Shown here in pieces: positions 11,701 to 21,523 of a DNA stretch of 64,000 bases. Source of the DNA: Primulina eburnea (lineage: Eukaryota; Streptophyta; Magnoliopsida; Lamiales; Gesneriaceae). The notes below the pieces were generated by a model. That model did no database searches, was not told where the DNA came from, and saw nothing but the letters and a program-made list of their open reading frames with translations. The translations under genes were made by a program, and so were the position numbers. Each line of letters begins with the position of its first letter. The stretch's first letter is position 1. The stretch lies in contig NW_027330864.1 in assembly GCF_022965805.1 (NCBI RefSeq), positions 1 to 64,000 of the forward strand, read 5' to 3'.

Positions 11701-12136
11701 CTTCCTGAGCCTGCTCCTCGGTCAAAGCAAATACTCTGGCCTGCTGTCTAGGAGGCTGGCCCACTGTCTGGCTTCCTCCTGGCCTCTGCTGTGACTGAGA
11801 TGGTGCTGGCTGAAATGAAGGAACAACAGCTGATTGTCTACTCCACTGTGCTACTGATCCAGATGATTCGGTTCCCTGAAATCTTTGAGAACCTTTCTGT
11901 GGACACACTCTGGAAAAATGTCCCTGTTGTTTGCAGAAGTGGCAGCTACCAAGTACTCCTTGGCACTGTTCAGTGGAATGTCTCCCTCCACAATTTCCAC
12001 AGTAAGCCCCGGTATAACTCTGTTGGGGACCACTGGAACTAGAAGAACTGCCGCCAGACTTCTTAAACTGCTTTCCTCTAGCCTTCAGAAAATCTTTCTT
12101 TCCACCACTACTATCACTCTCAAATCTGGGAGGTGG
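11700..12136 (-). pseudogene. gag: E3 gag C-terminal part: zinc knuckles and linker, frameshifted
   Basis: After the TAA at 12137-12139 the gag frame continues with two nucleocapsid zinc knuckles on the minus strand. One reads C-x2-C-x3-H-x4-C (YCGNCGGRHSTEQC). The other reads C-x2-C-x4-H-x4-C (CHFCKQQGHFPEC). A one-base loss near 11912-11917 then shifts the frame to CPQKGSQRFQ, followed by a Gln/Pro-rich linker ending [14 protein letters not shown]. The knuckle Cys and His residues are intact although the frame is broken. They would bind element RNA in the virus-like particle. Confidence 0.8.
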
Positions 12137-12778
12137 TTACGGTGGTCTCAACACTGGAGGAACAAATTCAGCTCCTCTATGCCTTATCAGGCCCGCTTCA
12201 GCGCCCTTTGCTCTATTCATGGCATCAGCAAAGTTATTCGGTCGCCCCGTGTTCACCAATGTAAAAATATCGGGATTCAAGCCATTGATGAACTGATCGG
12301 CAACGGCTTCGTCATTTTCAGACACATGAGGAGCAAACTTCAACAAGGTAGAGAACTTGGTCACATATTCTTCAATGTTCAGCTGACCCTGTCTCAAATT
12401 GGCAAACTCTGCCCCCTTGTCTTTCCTGTACGACACTGGGAAAAATCTCTGATAAAATTCTGTTTTAAATACATCCCAAGTAATAGTCGTACCTCGCTGG
12501 TCCAAGGCCCTCTTCATCGTACTCCACCAGCTCTTTGCAACATCATGCAACTGGTTCCCAATAACCTTAATTCGGCGCTCATCGCTATACTCCAGCAATT
12601 CAAACAGCTTTTCGATATCATTCAGCCAACTCTCACACTCAACTGATGTCTCAGTACCTTTCAGAGTGGGTGGTTTAAATGATTGAAACCTCTTCAGCAA
12701 GGTTTCCATTGGAGTCGGTGTTACATCCATTGGAGGATTCGATGTACTACCCTGTTCTGGAATTCGTCTAGGAGGCAT
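12137..12778 (-). pseudogene. gag: E3 gag, N-terminal capsid part (213 codons)
   Basis: Starts MPPRR like gag of E1, E2 and E4. It runs through the conserved capsid core ([68 protein letters not shown]) and ends at a TAA just after the proline-rich VLRPP. The frame is open and well conserved up to that stop, unlike pol downstream. Gag forms the particle that packages element RNA. The relatives continue past this point into zinc knuckles, so the stop is premature. Open frames on the opposite strand here are shadows. Confidence 0.88.
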
Positions 12779-13048
12779 ATCTGAAACTCAAAAGGATTAG
12801 TGACCCAATCCAACACATCTGTTTCAATTCAATCTCCCTCCCGATCATCTTACTGCTGATCGAGAATCAATTCAGATTCGTTCCCAATAATACATATTAC
12901 AAAATCAAATCAGATAAATCAAGTAACATGTATTATATAAAGCAGTAAGCATGCTAGCATTCACAAGCTAGGAAAGAAAACCTCAATCTACCCCGCTCAC
13001 TAGCCTCTTCTATCTCAATCTCAAGAATCTACAGTTCTAGTACCTACA

Positions 13049-13060
13049 GCTCTGATACCA
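13049..13060 (-). promoter_or_regulatory. E3 primer-binding site (initiator tRNA-Met)
   Basis: The minus strand reads TGGTATCAGAGC, complementary to the 3' end of plant initiator tRNA-Met, five bases inside the 5' LTR. It primes minus-strand DNA synthesis. Confidence 0.92.
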
Positions 13061-13065
13061 CCTGT

Positions 13066-15162
13066 TGTGGGGACCCGGACGCTAATCATGTTCTTAATCA
13101 TCATTGGGACTAATTAATCAATTATAAACAGAGTCTAATTTTTTTTTTTTTAAAATACAAAGCGGAAACGTAATGTAATTTACTCAAATTACATATTAAA
13201 CATGAACATACAAATCTTGTGTTATCTACAAGAATTCCACTAGGTTCAACTACATATCAGTGCTGAATCCTATGTTGCTTCGAAGCCCGGATCTCCACGC
13301 TATCTAATCTTCTATCATCCTCTTCTTGACCCTGATCCAGCCCCACCTGTTGTCATGCACACATACAAAACAAGACAACAGCCGGATACTCCGGTGAGAT
13401 ATGAATATCCCAGTATAAACAATGTAAACATGCAGTCATATAAAAGCATATACGAAAGCATATAAGAATTATTCATAACATGTCTCAAATCAGAAACATA
13501 AATCCATATCAAACATTCAATAATCATGAATGGCATAAACAATGTAAATCAACATGTCATATCAGACTCAACTCAACCGACGCGTTGTCTCAGACTCGAC
13601 TCCACTGACGCGTCGTCTCAGACTCGACTCAACTCTATCCTAGGGATCCCGATGTCTGGATATAGGTGATTATATCGAATCTCAGTCGATAGGAATGAAT
13701 CAATCCCTAAACGGCATCGATATAATTCATATATCAGTGTCTGGGCGAATCAACCGCAGAATTGACGACTCAGTCAATAACCCGACGAATCAGCCGGTAA
13801 TTAGGCGAATCAGCCCATAATCAGACAACTCAGCCAGTAATTAAGCGAATCAGCTTAAGTTTAGACTGAATCAGTCCATAACCAGACGAATCAGCCGGTG
13901 ACTAGACGAATCAGTCCATGACTCAACGACTCAGTACTCAATACATGCATTCAGTATCTAAACAAATCAGTCGATGACTAGCGAATCAGCAGTCCTTACA
14001 TGTAGTGGCTATAAATCAATAGACTACAAATATAAATCTTATCAATTGCAACTATCAATGCAATAAATGAAAGTATGTGATTTATGGAGACTCGAGTCAA
14101 ACCTCACTCGAGTTGTGCAATCCCAACTCAACATTAATTTATACCTTTCTTTCTGATACTCTGACTCTGTCGAAGTCGCGAACTCAAATCTGTCAATACA
14201 CAATCTGACAAGAACAATATCGAGGAGTATAATATCCATACACCACTCGAATCAAATCTGTTCTGCTCAATACTTAACCTAATTCAATATCGATGGCATA
14301 ACGGTATAATATCAATATACCCAACAATACCATATAAATCAGATATTAATTCTAATATCTCATACTCGATAACAACTCAATTCTGATATCAATTCTCAAT
14401 CAAATCAACTCTAAAAATCATAACAATTCCATATGGTATCTGTTCCTCAGTCCGGTTTCAATTATACGATGTCTAACATGCCAAGAACATCATATATGAA
14501 TCATATCAGATTCTGACAATACCATAATTTCAAATCATATCAAAACGTAGCAAAACTTACGTCCAGTTGTAGCCTACGTCGATAGGAACACAGTACCGCA
14601 GTTGGATTCAAAATCGGACGGACGGATTTCTCACAAAAGGCGTAAGGATTTTCAACCCTATTTCAGAAACCTTTTTTCTCAATTTCCTTTCGTTTCCCTC
14701 TTATGAATTCTGAAAGAATTCATAATATATATATATATATATATATATCTCGTACATGCGATAAGGCACATGGCACATCCATCACGCGACACGCATCGCG
14801 CTCGGGCGGTAAGAAATTCCCGCCCGGGCGCTCGCTCGGCGCTCGGGCGGTAAAAATCTGCCGCCCGGGCGCGGAGCGCTCTGCCTCCCTGCATTACCCG
14901 ATGGCGCTCGGGCGGTTAAAAACTACCGCCCGGGCGCCAAGCTTTCTGCCCAAAGACTTTTTAATTTAACATTGGCGCTCGAGCGGTCAAGAACCATCGC
15001 TCGGGCACCAGACATTCTGCCCGAAAATCACATAACTCATATGTGTTAACCAATTTGGTCTCGGAGCGGTCCAACTGTACTCATATCCATTCATAATCAA
15101 TAAATCATCTCAGATTACGTTAATCATCTCAGATTACGGTAACCAAATTCTTGGGAATTACA
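13066..15162 (-). repeat. E3 5' LTR (right copy, 2097 bp)
   Basis: Begins tgtggggacccggacgc and ends gggaattaca on the + strand, followed by target duplication attat. It retains a 170-bp stretch at about 14545-14717 that is missing from the left LTR. It carries its own hairpin cluster (about 14790-15005), a short TA tract (14725-14748) and the 20-bp minisatellite (about 13743-13990). Confidence 0.9.
14725..15005 (-). promoter_or_regulatory. E3 5' LTR promoter region: hairpins then TATA tract
   Basis: In the minus-strand sense, four GC-rich inverted repeats (cgctcgggcggt/ccgcccgggcg type) are followed by TA-rich sequence ending at 14725. This is the likely U3 promoter of E3. One hairpin has lost pairing through a change to gctcgggcacc near 15000. 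Confidence 0.6.
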
Positions 15163-16279
15163 ATTATGATTGAGAATAAGATAGTGTTGATATCTGTTGA
15201 GAATTGTATTGATCGGTATCGAGAATTACGTCGTTATGCCGTCAAATTGTATCGAGATCACGTAGTGACTTGGATATGTGTTGATTTAGATTAGAGATTG
15301 ATAGATTGTATATCAACATTTCCATTTCAGATTCAGTTTGGCGACCGTGGCAGCGAATTGTGCGACGAAAGGTATAGTACATGTTTTGTTTGGGGAATCA
15401 CGACTCAAATGAGATCACATTTGAGTTTCCCAACCAAAATCACATACTTGTTTTATTGTTTATATCTAGATATGATTATGATTGTTTATAGATTTGTTTA
15501 TAGAACTTGTATACAAATCTTGATTTGCTTTGTTTACAGATCATGTGGCATTGCATTAGAATGATTATGCTTGTTTACAGATTGTGTATTCATGCATTAA
15601 GATAGGACAGTCTGGAGATCAGGCAGACTTCTAGATGTTCGGCGATATCTCAGCTTAGGGGAAGATCACCGCCCCTTTGTAGACGTGGATACAGATCAGG
15701 CCAAAATCTAGGAATAAGACGTACAGCACCACGATTGGTAGGGTAGGTGACAGTCAGTGACGTCTTATTCACAACGGGATCCCTAGAGTTCTAGTCGAGT
15801 CGCATCTAGACATGATTAGACTCGCATTGCATGATTATATATGAACGACATTCATATTGGCATGTTTCATGTTTTAGATTGTTTTATTGCATGTATACAT
15901 GTTTATACTGAGATTTGTTCTCACTGGTTTTCCGGCTGTTGTTATGTCTGTATGTGTGCATAACAACAGGTGGGGCAGGATCTGGGTCACGACAGAGATG
16001 AGCGATGGACATAGCGTGGTGATCACGGGCCTAGCAGATGGACTAGTAGAATTACTTTTATCTTGTACTGTATTTCACTACTAGTTTACAGAGGATGGAT
16101 TAAAACAAGAAATGTTGTATCCTATGTTTGTATATTATGCTGATGTAATAAAATAGAGACATGTTTTATGCCTAGTTAGTAACATTTGATTGAATGTTAA
16201 AAAGCGAAAATTTGACCCACGTTCTATGTTAACGATCCATTTAATCCCAAGAAAAAGAATTAGAGCCCTGGTCCCCACA
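15163..16279 (+). repeat. E1 5' LTR, downstream fragment
   Basis: Resumes the LTR after E3 at attatgattgagaataag and ends ggtccccaca immediately before the primer site. It aligns with about 26250-27366, with about a dozen substitutions. Small open frames inside it are not genes. Confidence 0.9.
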
Positions 16280-16284
16280 ACAGG

Positions 16285-16296
16285 TGGTATCAGAGC
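16285..16296 (+). promoter_or_regulatory. E1 primer-binding site (initiator tRNA-Met)
   Basis: TGGTATCAGAGC, five bases after the LTR end, as in E2. An untranslated leader of about 235 bp follows before the gag start at 16533. Confidence 0.92.
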
Positions 16297-16532
16297 GATA
16301 GATCTTTTAGTGTAAGATAAGATAGAATGAGCGGGGTAGATCGAGTCTTCTTCCTTGCTTTATGATGTGCTAGCATGTTTATTGCTTTCTTTATTACATG
16401 TTAATTGTTATCTGATTGATTACAACGTGTAATAAACTGAATCAGAACCGATTCTAGATCAGAGGTAACTGACTAGAGGAGGGCTGAGACAATTGTATAT
16501 CTTGTGTACTAATCAGTTGGATTATTAGATAC

Positions 16533-17159
16533 ATGCCTCCTAGAAGAGCAGCCGTACCTCTGCGACCAGCAGCGCCAGAACAGGGGAGCACATCCGGAGA
16601 TCCTATGGATGTTACGGCGACCCCTATGGAGACGTTGCTGAAGCGATTCCAATCTTTTCGACCTCCCACATTAAAAGGTATCGAGAATGCCATCGAGTAC
16701 GAAAGTTGGCTTGAGGACATTGAAATGTTATTCGACTCTTTGGAGTACAGTGACGAGAAGAGAATAAAGCTAATTGGCCATCAATTGCAAGATATAGCCA
16801 AGAATTGGTGGTTGAACATTAGGAGAGCTTTAGAGCAGCGGGGTACCGAGATTACTTGGAAAGTATTCAAGACGGAGTTCTATCAGCGTTTCTTTCCCAT
16901 ATCCTATCGCAAGGATAAAGGTGCAGAATTTGCCAATCTAAGGCAAGGGCCAATGAACATTGAGGAGTACGTTGCCAAATTCTCTTCTTTGCTTCGTTTT
17001 GCACCCCATGTTTCAGGTAGTGACGAGGCGGTGGCGGACCAATTCATAAATGGCTTGAACCCGGACATCTTTACTTTGGTAAACACGGGAAGACCTAATA
17101 ACTTTGCGGATGCATTGAATCGAGCCAAGGGTGCAGAAGCAGGATTGTTGAGGCAGCGG
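16533..17159 (+). pseudogene. gag: E1 gag, 5' part, interrupted by solo LTR
   Basis: Starts at ATG ([10 protein letters not shown]), the same start as E2. It encodes the capsid region: [59 protein letters not shown] and [13 protein letters not shown]. The frame is cut after ...AEAGLLRQR by a solo LTR. The five target bases agcgg occur at 17155-17159 and again at 21519-21523, and the frame resumes at 21524. Without the insertion the product would be the capsid part of a gag-pol polyprotein. Confidence 0.9.
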
Positions 17160-17296
17160 TGTAATGCCCGAGATTTAATCATTATAATCAGACGTTGATT
17201 AATTGACATGATTGAGATTATAAGAACTCAAATGAACCGATATGACAAGGCCGGGCGTCGTTGCACTTGTTAGCCAAGTATTTGGGCAGAAACTTC

Positions 17297-17545
17297 GGCG
17301 CTCGAGCGGTAGAAAAGCACCGCCCGAGCGCCAATGTATCACAAGTTATTGCTCGGACAGAAGGTTCGGCGCCCGGGCGGTAGATTTCGACCGCCCGAGC
17401 GCCAAGGGCGCGTCTTGAAAATTCTGGACCGAAGGTACCGCGCTCGAGCGGTAGATTTGCACCGCTCGAGCGTCAACCGGAAATCATGAAAGGTAGCCAC
17501 GTTTCAATTTCATGCAAGACGGATATATATATATATATAAATATA
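17297..17545 (+). promoter_or_regulatory. Solo-LTR promoter region: three hairpin modules then TATA tract
   Basis: GC-rich inverted repeats at 17297-17332, 17368-17403 and about 17441-17472 have the form ggcgctcgagcggt, loop, ccgcccgagcgcc. A TATA-rich run (ggatatatatatatatataa) follows at about 17521-17545. The order is the same as in the other LTR families here. Confidence 0.62.
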
Positions 17546-18613
17546 AACGTTTGTAATCCCTCAGAAATCAGAAACAAAGATCGAGAAAAGGGTTTAGAAT
17601 AAGAGTTGAAAATCCTTACGCCTTTTTCGAGAAATCCATCTATCTGAATTGAAATCCGACTTCGGTACTGTGTTCCTATCAACACAGGCTACAACTGGAC
17701 GTAAGTTTTGTTACGTTTTGAGATGTTTTGAAAATATGATATTGCTAGAATTGAATATGATTCAGATATGGTGTATCTGCTACCGTAGACAGTATATAAT
17801 TGTAGTCAGATTGAAGAACAGAATGTTTATGTATTTGTTATGATTTTTGGAGTTGATTTGACTGAGATTTCATATCAGATTGGTATAATTATTGAAAGTA
17901 TGACTGATATTGTTATTAATTACGAAGTCTGATATTATATCTGTGATATTTAGATTGACGGGGTTATTCAGACTGCGTTGTTATGCCGTCGAAACATCAG
18001 TTAACTTAGATTAATCAGATTCAGATATGATTTCGATTAGATTGTGATATTATTGATATGACTCAGATTGTAGCTTGTTCAGACATTGATCAGATTATAT
18101 ACTGAATTGAGTATCGATCAGAACAGATTGTGTATTGAGTTATTTACTGATACGTTGTATTCGATATTGTCTTCTCAGATTCGATATGGACAGAGTTGAA
18201 TACAGGTCATCGTCTTCGTCAGACAGGGACGACAAAGGTATAATTCATGTGATATCTGGGAAGATATAACTCAAATCAGATCTCATTTGAGTTTCCCAAT
18301 AAAATCACATACTAGACTATTATTTATGTTTTGATATGATTGTTTATAGATTTGTTTATAGAACTTGTATACAAATCTTTCTATGCTTTGTTTACAGATC
18401 TTGTGGCATTGCATTAGAATGATTATGTTTGTTTACAGATTGTGTATTCATGCATTAAGATAGGACAGTCTGGAGATCAGGCAGACTTCTAGATGTTCGG
18501 CGATATCTCAGCTTAGGGGAAGATCACCGCCCCTTTGTAGATGCGGATACAGATCAGGCCGAAGTCTAGGAATAAGACGTACAGCACCTCGATTGGGAGG
18601 GTAGGTGACAGAC

Positions 18614-20047
18614 TGTAGTGACCCGTTCCAGAATCACCTACTAATGAAGAACTAAGCATGCAATTAACTTAATTAATAATAATCAGAGATAACAGCGGAA
18701 ATATGGTCGACGACAATAGTTATACAACCCAAACGAAAAATCCAGGACAACTCAAACTAAAATGAAATATACGGTACAACCATATCGAATCAAAAAGTTA
18801 CCGAAGAACTAAACCAACCAGCTACTCAACGTCCTCCTCCTCCTCCTCCTGAGCTGTCCAACCTGAGGCCTGCCCCGTGGGAATGGGGTGTCCAAGATAA
18901 ACAAAACCGAGGACGTGAGCGATAAGAACGCTCAGTACAAAAGCATGAGTATACAAGCCTATATGAAATGCACATGCTATGATATGATACCAGGGTAGTC
19001 AAGAAACAGGAGTAACAAAGGATCTCAATATGCTCAGTCTAGAGGCGCCAAGTGGATAGTGCCGCACGGTACTCCTCTGGGTCACTGCATCCACTACAAG
19101 AACAGACGTGGACCTAAAATGTCCCGGATCACCGAAGCCCTCCGGACCCGTCGGGCACTGTGTACTCTCGGTGTCCATGCGTCCACAAGACAAGACAGGG
19201 CTGAGCGGCCCCACAAGATATAGCTTATCTCGAAAGAGATACAGCTCAACAGTAAAGGCTATCTCGAAGGAGATACGGCTCAACATGAAATGCAACATGC
19301 ATCATAAAACGTGACATAATAGCATGCATCATATGACATATATCAATGCACCACATAATCATGCAACACATATAAGGATGTATACTCGACCAGGATATCT
19401 CGGATAGTACTTTCGTACCTCAAACCAGCAGATCCTAACAATCAGTCCTAGACTCACGCCTGCGTCCGCAGTCAGCCCACTGGTGCCGCTAGCTCCAAAC
19501 TAGAGCACAGCTCCGCTACAACACTAGTAGCTCCCCGCTAGTGCCCGAACCTCGGAAAAAGACTAGAAACCTGTCAGAAACGACTGAAATGCTCTGGAAC
19601 TCTCTGAAATGGCGAGTCACAAATGAAGCCTCGCGCCTCTATTTATAGCCAATGTTCGGACGCTCCGATCCACTTCGGAAGCTCCGATCTGGTACACTTC
19701 GGACGATCCGAACCCACTTCGGACGATCCGAACCCTGCATGTCTTCCACGAGTACAGCCACCTGTCCCGGACGATCCGAGTCTTGATCGGACGATCCGAA
19801 CCCTTCCACGTGTCCAGACACCTGGCTCGGACGATCCGAACCCTGATCGGACGATCCGAACCCTGATCGGACCCTTCCACGTGTCCAGAACCCTTCCACG
19901 TGTCCAGCCACCTGTCTCGGACGGTCCGAACCCACTTCGGATGATCCGAACCCTCTTCGGACGATCCGAACCTGGTTCGGTCTTTCCGATCCCACCGAAA
20001 TATAATTAATCCAATAATTAACTCAAATTAGGAATCGGGTTACTATA
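18614..20047 (-). repeat. Full LTR of the palindromic element (1434 bp)
   Basis: In the minus sense it starts TATAGTAACCCG, probably a mutated TGTAGTAACCCG, and ends GGGTCACTACA. Its start abuts a polypurine tract, so it is the 3' LTR. It differs in sequence from the LTRs of E1-E4. Confidence 0.82.
19639..19990 (-). promoter_or_regulatory. LTR promoter region: repeated tcggacgatccgaa motifs then TATA box
   Basis: More than ten copies of the near-palindromic tcggacgatccgaa lie between about 19656 and 19990, spaced by short linkers such as cttccacgtgtccag. In the minus sense they are followed directly by a clean TATA box (ctataaatag, 19639-19648). This is likely U3 enhancer plus core promoter. 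Confidence 0.65.
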
Positions 20048-20125
20048 TTCTCCCCCCCTTAAAAAGATTTCGTCCTCGAAATCAGGTTTATAGGATGAAC
20101 AAAAACTGAAATAACAACATTGTTA
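20048..20125 (-). other. Polypurine tract and 3' internal remnant of the palindromic element
   Basis: The + strand reads ttctcccccccttaa, a minus-strand purine run next to the LTR, then gatttcgtcctcgaaatc, the equivalent of the conserved gaggacgaa motif before the tract in gypsy elements. Only 78 bp of internal sequence survive before the inverted arm. Confidence 0.82.
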
Positions 20126-20852
20126 TTATATGTGTTGCATGATTATGTGGTGCATTGATATATGTCATATGATGCATGCTATTATGTCACGTTTTATGAT
20201 GCATGTTGCATTTCATGTTGAGCTGTATCTCCTTCGAGATAGGCTATATCTTGTGGGGCCGCTCAGCCCTGTCTTGTCTTGTGGACGCATGGACACCGAG
20301 AGTACACAGTGGCCGACGGGTCCGGAGGGCTTCGGTGATCCGGGACATTTTAGGTCCACGTCTGTTCTTGTAGTGGATGCAGTGACCAGAGGAGTACCGC
20401 GCGGCACTATCCACTTGGCGCCTCTAGACTGAGCATATTGAGATCCTTTGTTACTCCTGTTTCTTGACTACCCTGGTATCATATCATAGCATGTGCATTT
20501 CATATAGGCTTGTATACTCATGCTTTTGTACTGAGCGTTCTTATCGCTCACGTCCTCGGTTTTGTTTATCTTGGACACCCCATTCCCACGGGGCAGGCCT
20601 CAGGTTGGACAGCTCAGGAGGAGGAGGAGGAGGACGTTGAGTAGCTGGTCGGTTTAGTTCTTCGGTATCTTTTTGATTCGATATGGTTGTACCGTATATT
20701 TCATTTTAGTTTGAGTTGTCCTGGATTTTTCGTTTGGGTTGTATAACTATTGTCGTCGACCATATTTCCGCTGTTATCTCTGATTATTATTAATTAAGTT
20801 AATTGCATGCTTAGTTCTTCATTAGTAGGTGATTCTGGAACGGGTCACTACA
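20126..20852 (+). repeat. Inverted partial LTR arm
   Basis: Reverse complement of 18614-19375. It starts ttatatgtgttgcatg and ends cgggtcactaca at the target duplication. It represents only the downstream half of the LTR, without the repeat cluster or TATA box. Confidence 0.88.
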
Positions 20853-21523
20853 CAGACAGTGACGTCTTATTCACAACGGGATCCCTAGAGTTATAGATCG
20901 AGTCAAGTCTAGACATGATTTGATTAGAATTGCATGCTTATATAGATGTGGCTCCTAGATCATGGGACCCATCGTTATTGCTTCCAGTTGTGCTAGCATG
21001 TTTTTATGATTAAGATTGTTTATATGCATGTTTATCTGATTTGAATTGCATGCTTATTTGATTAATTTCATAGATTATGAAATAGATTGTTTATATACGT
21101 GATAGCATGTTTTATAAATTAGTTGTTTATATACATGCTTACCATGTTTTATACTGGGATTTATTCTCATCGGAGTTATCCGGCTGTTGTCTTGTTTTGT
21201 ATGTGTGCATGACAACAGGAGGGGCTGGTTCGGGGTCAAGATGATGATGAGAGAAGACGAGTTTAGCGTGGTGATTCCGGACTTACAGTAGACTTGGTTT
21301 TATTACTTGAACTTAGTAGTTAAACCTTAGATTAGATTATTGTACAGTTTTGTACTTTCATACTGAAATGTATTTTTATACAGACATGTATAATATTTAG
21401 ATTCTATTACCTTCCGCATTTGTATTTTAAAAAGAAAAATTTTTAGACCCTGTTTATCAGAACAGATAATTAAATCCCACAGACTATTAAGAAGATGATT
21501 AGCGTCCGGGTCCCCACAAGCGG

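Larger units (their letters stand above)
8014..15162 (-). mobile_element. E3: non-autonomous gypsy LTR retrotransposon (gag-bearing, pol eroded)
   Basis: Flanked by attgt/attat inside E1's 5' LTR. It has two LTRs (8014-9991 and 13066-15162), a primer site, a polypurine tract and a short internal region of only about 3.1 kb. Gag is readable; the protease and the start of RT survive only as mutated fragments, and RNase H, integrase and chromodomain are absent. The LTRs differ at roughly twenty positions plus one indel of about 170 bp, so the insertion is fairly recent although the coding region is badly damaged. This fits a lineage mobilised in trans. LTR ends read TGTAAT...GGTCCCCACA in the element sense. 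Confidence 0.9.
18614..20852. mobile_element. Palindromic LTR element: both ends are LTR 3' ends
   Basis: Flanked by the perfect duplication CAGAC (18609-18613, 20853-20857) inside the solo LTR. Termini are TGTAGTGACCCG and its complement. It contains a complete minus-strand LTR (18614-20047), then a polypurine tract and 78 bp of 3' internal sequence, then an inverted partial LTR copy (20126-20852). Arms 18614-19375 and 20126-20852 are inverted repeats of about 730 bp with few differences. The left arm also has a 36-bp internal duplication around 19232-19280. The 5-bp target duplication indicates integrase-mediated insertion of an already palindromic cDNA; that origin is inference. Confidence 0.88.
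17160..21518 (+). mobile_element. Solo LTR inserted in E1 gag, itself interrupted
   Basis: Begins tgtaatgcccgagattt and ends gtccgggtccccaca, flanked by the 5-bp duplication AGCGG. Without the nested element it is about 2.1 kb, and no internal region remains. It is therefore a solo LTR left by recombination between two LTRs. Its end matches E3's LTR end (gcgtccgggtccccaca) and parts of the body resemble E3 (acaactggacgtaagttttg), so it belongs to a related subfamily. It is placed in the same orientation as E1. Confidence 0.92.

Noticed and set aside
11885..12646. A 253-codon + strand open frame
   Set aside because: It is the antisense of E3 gag, whose minus-strand frame matches the gag of E1, E2 and E4 closely; the + frame resembles nothing here.
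15298..16084. Open frames of 65-88 codons in the E1 LTR (and their copies at 26384-27171)
   Set aside because: They lie inside an LTR, differ only by LTR drift, and match no gag or pol domain.
19617..20009. Open frames of 87-128 codons over the tcggacgatccgaa repeats
   Set aside because: The translations (repeated SDRP/SEPG-like words) only reflect the short DNA repeat in an LTR.
18614..20852. A DNA-transposon MITE or Mutator-type element
   Set aside because: The 5-bp duplication, TGT/ACA ends, polypurine tract and the gaggacgaa counterpart beside a full LTR identify it as LTR-retroelement material.
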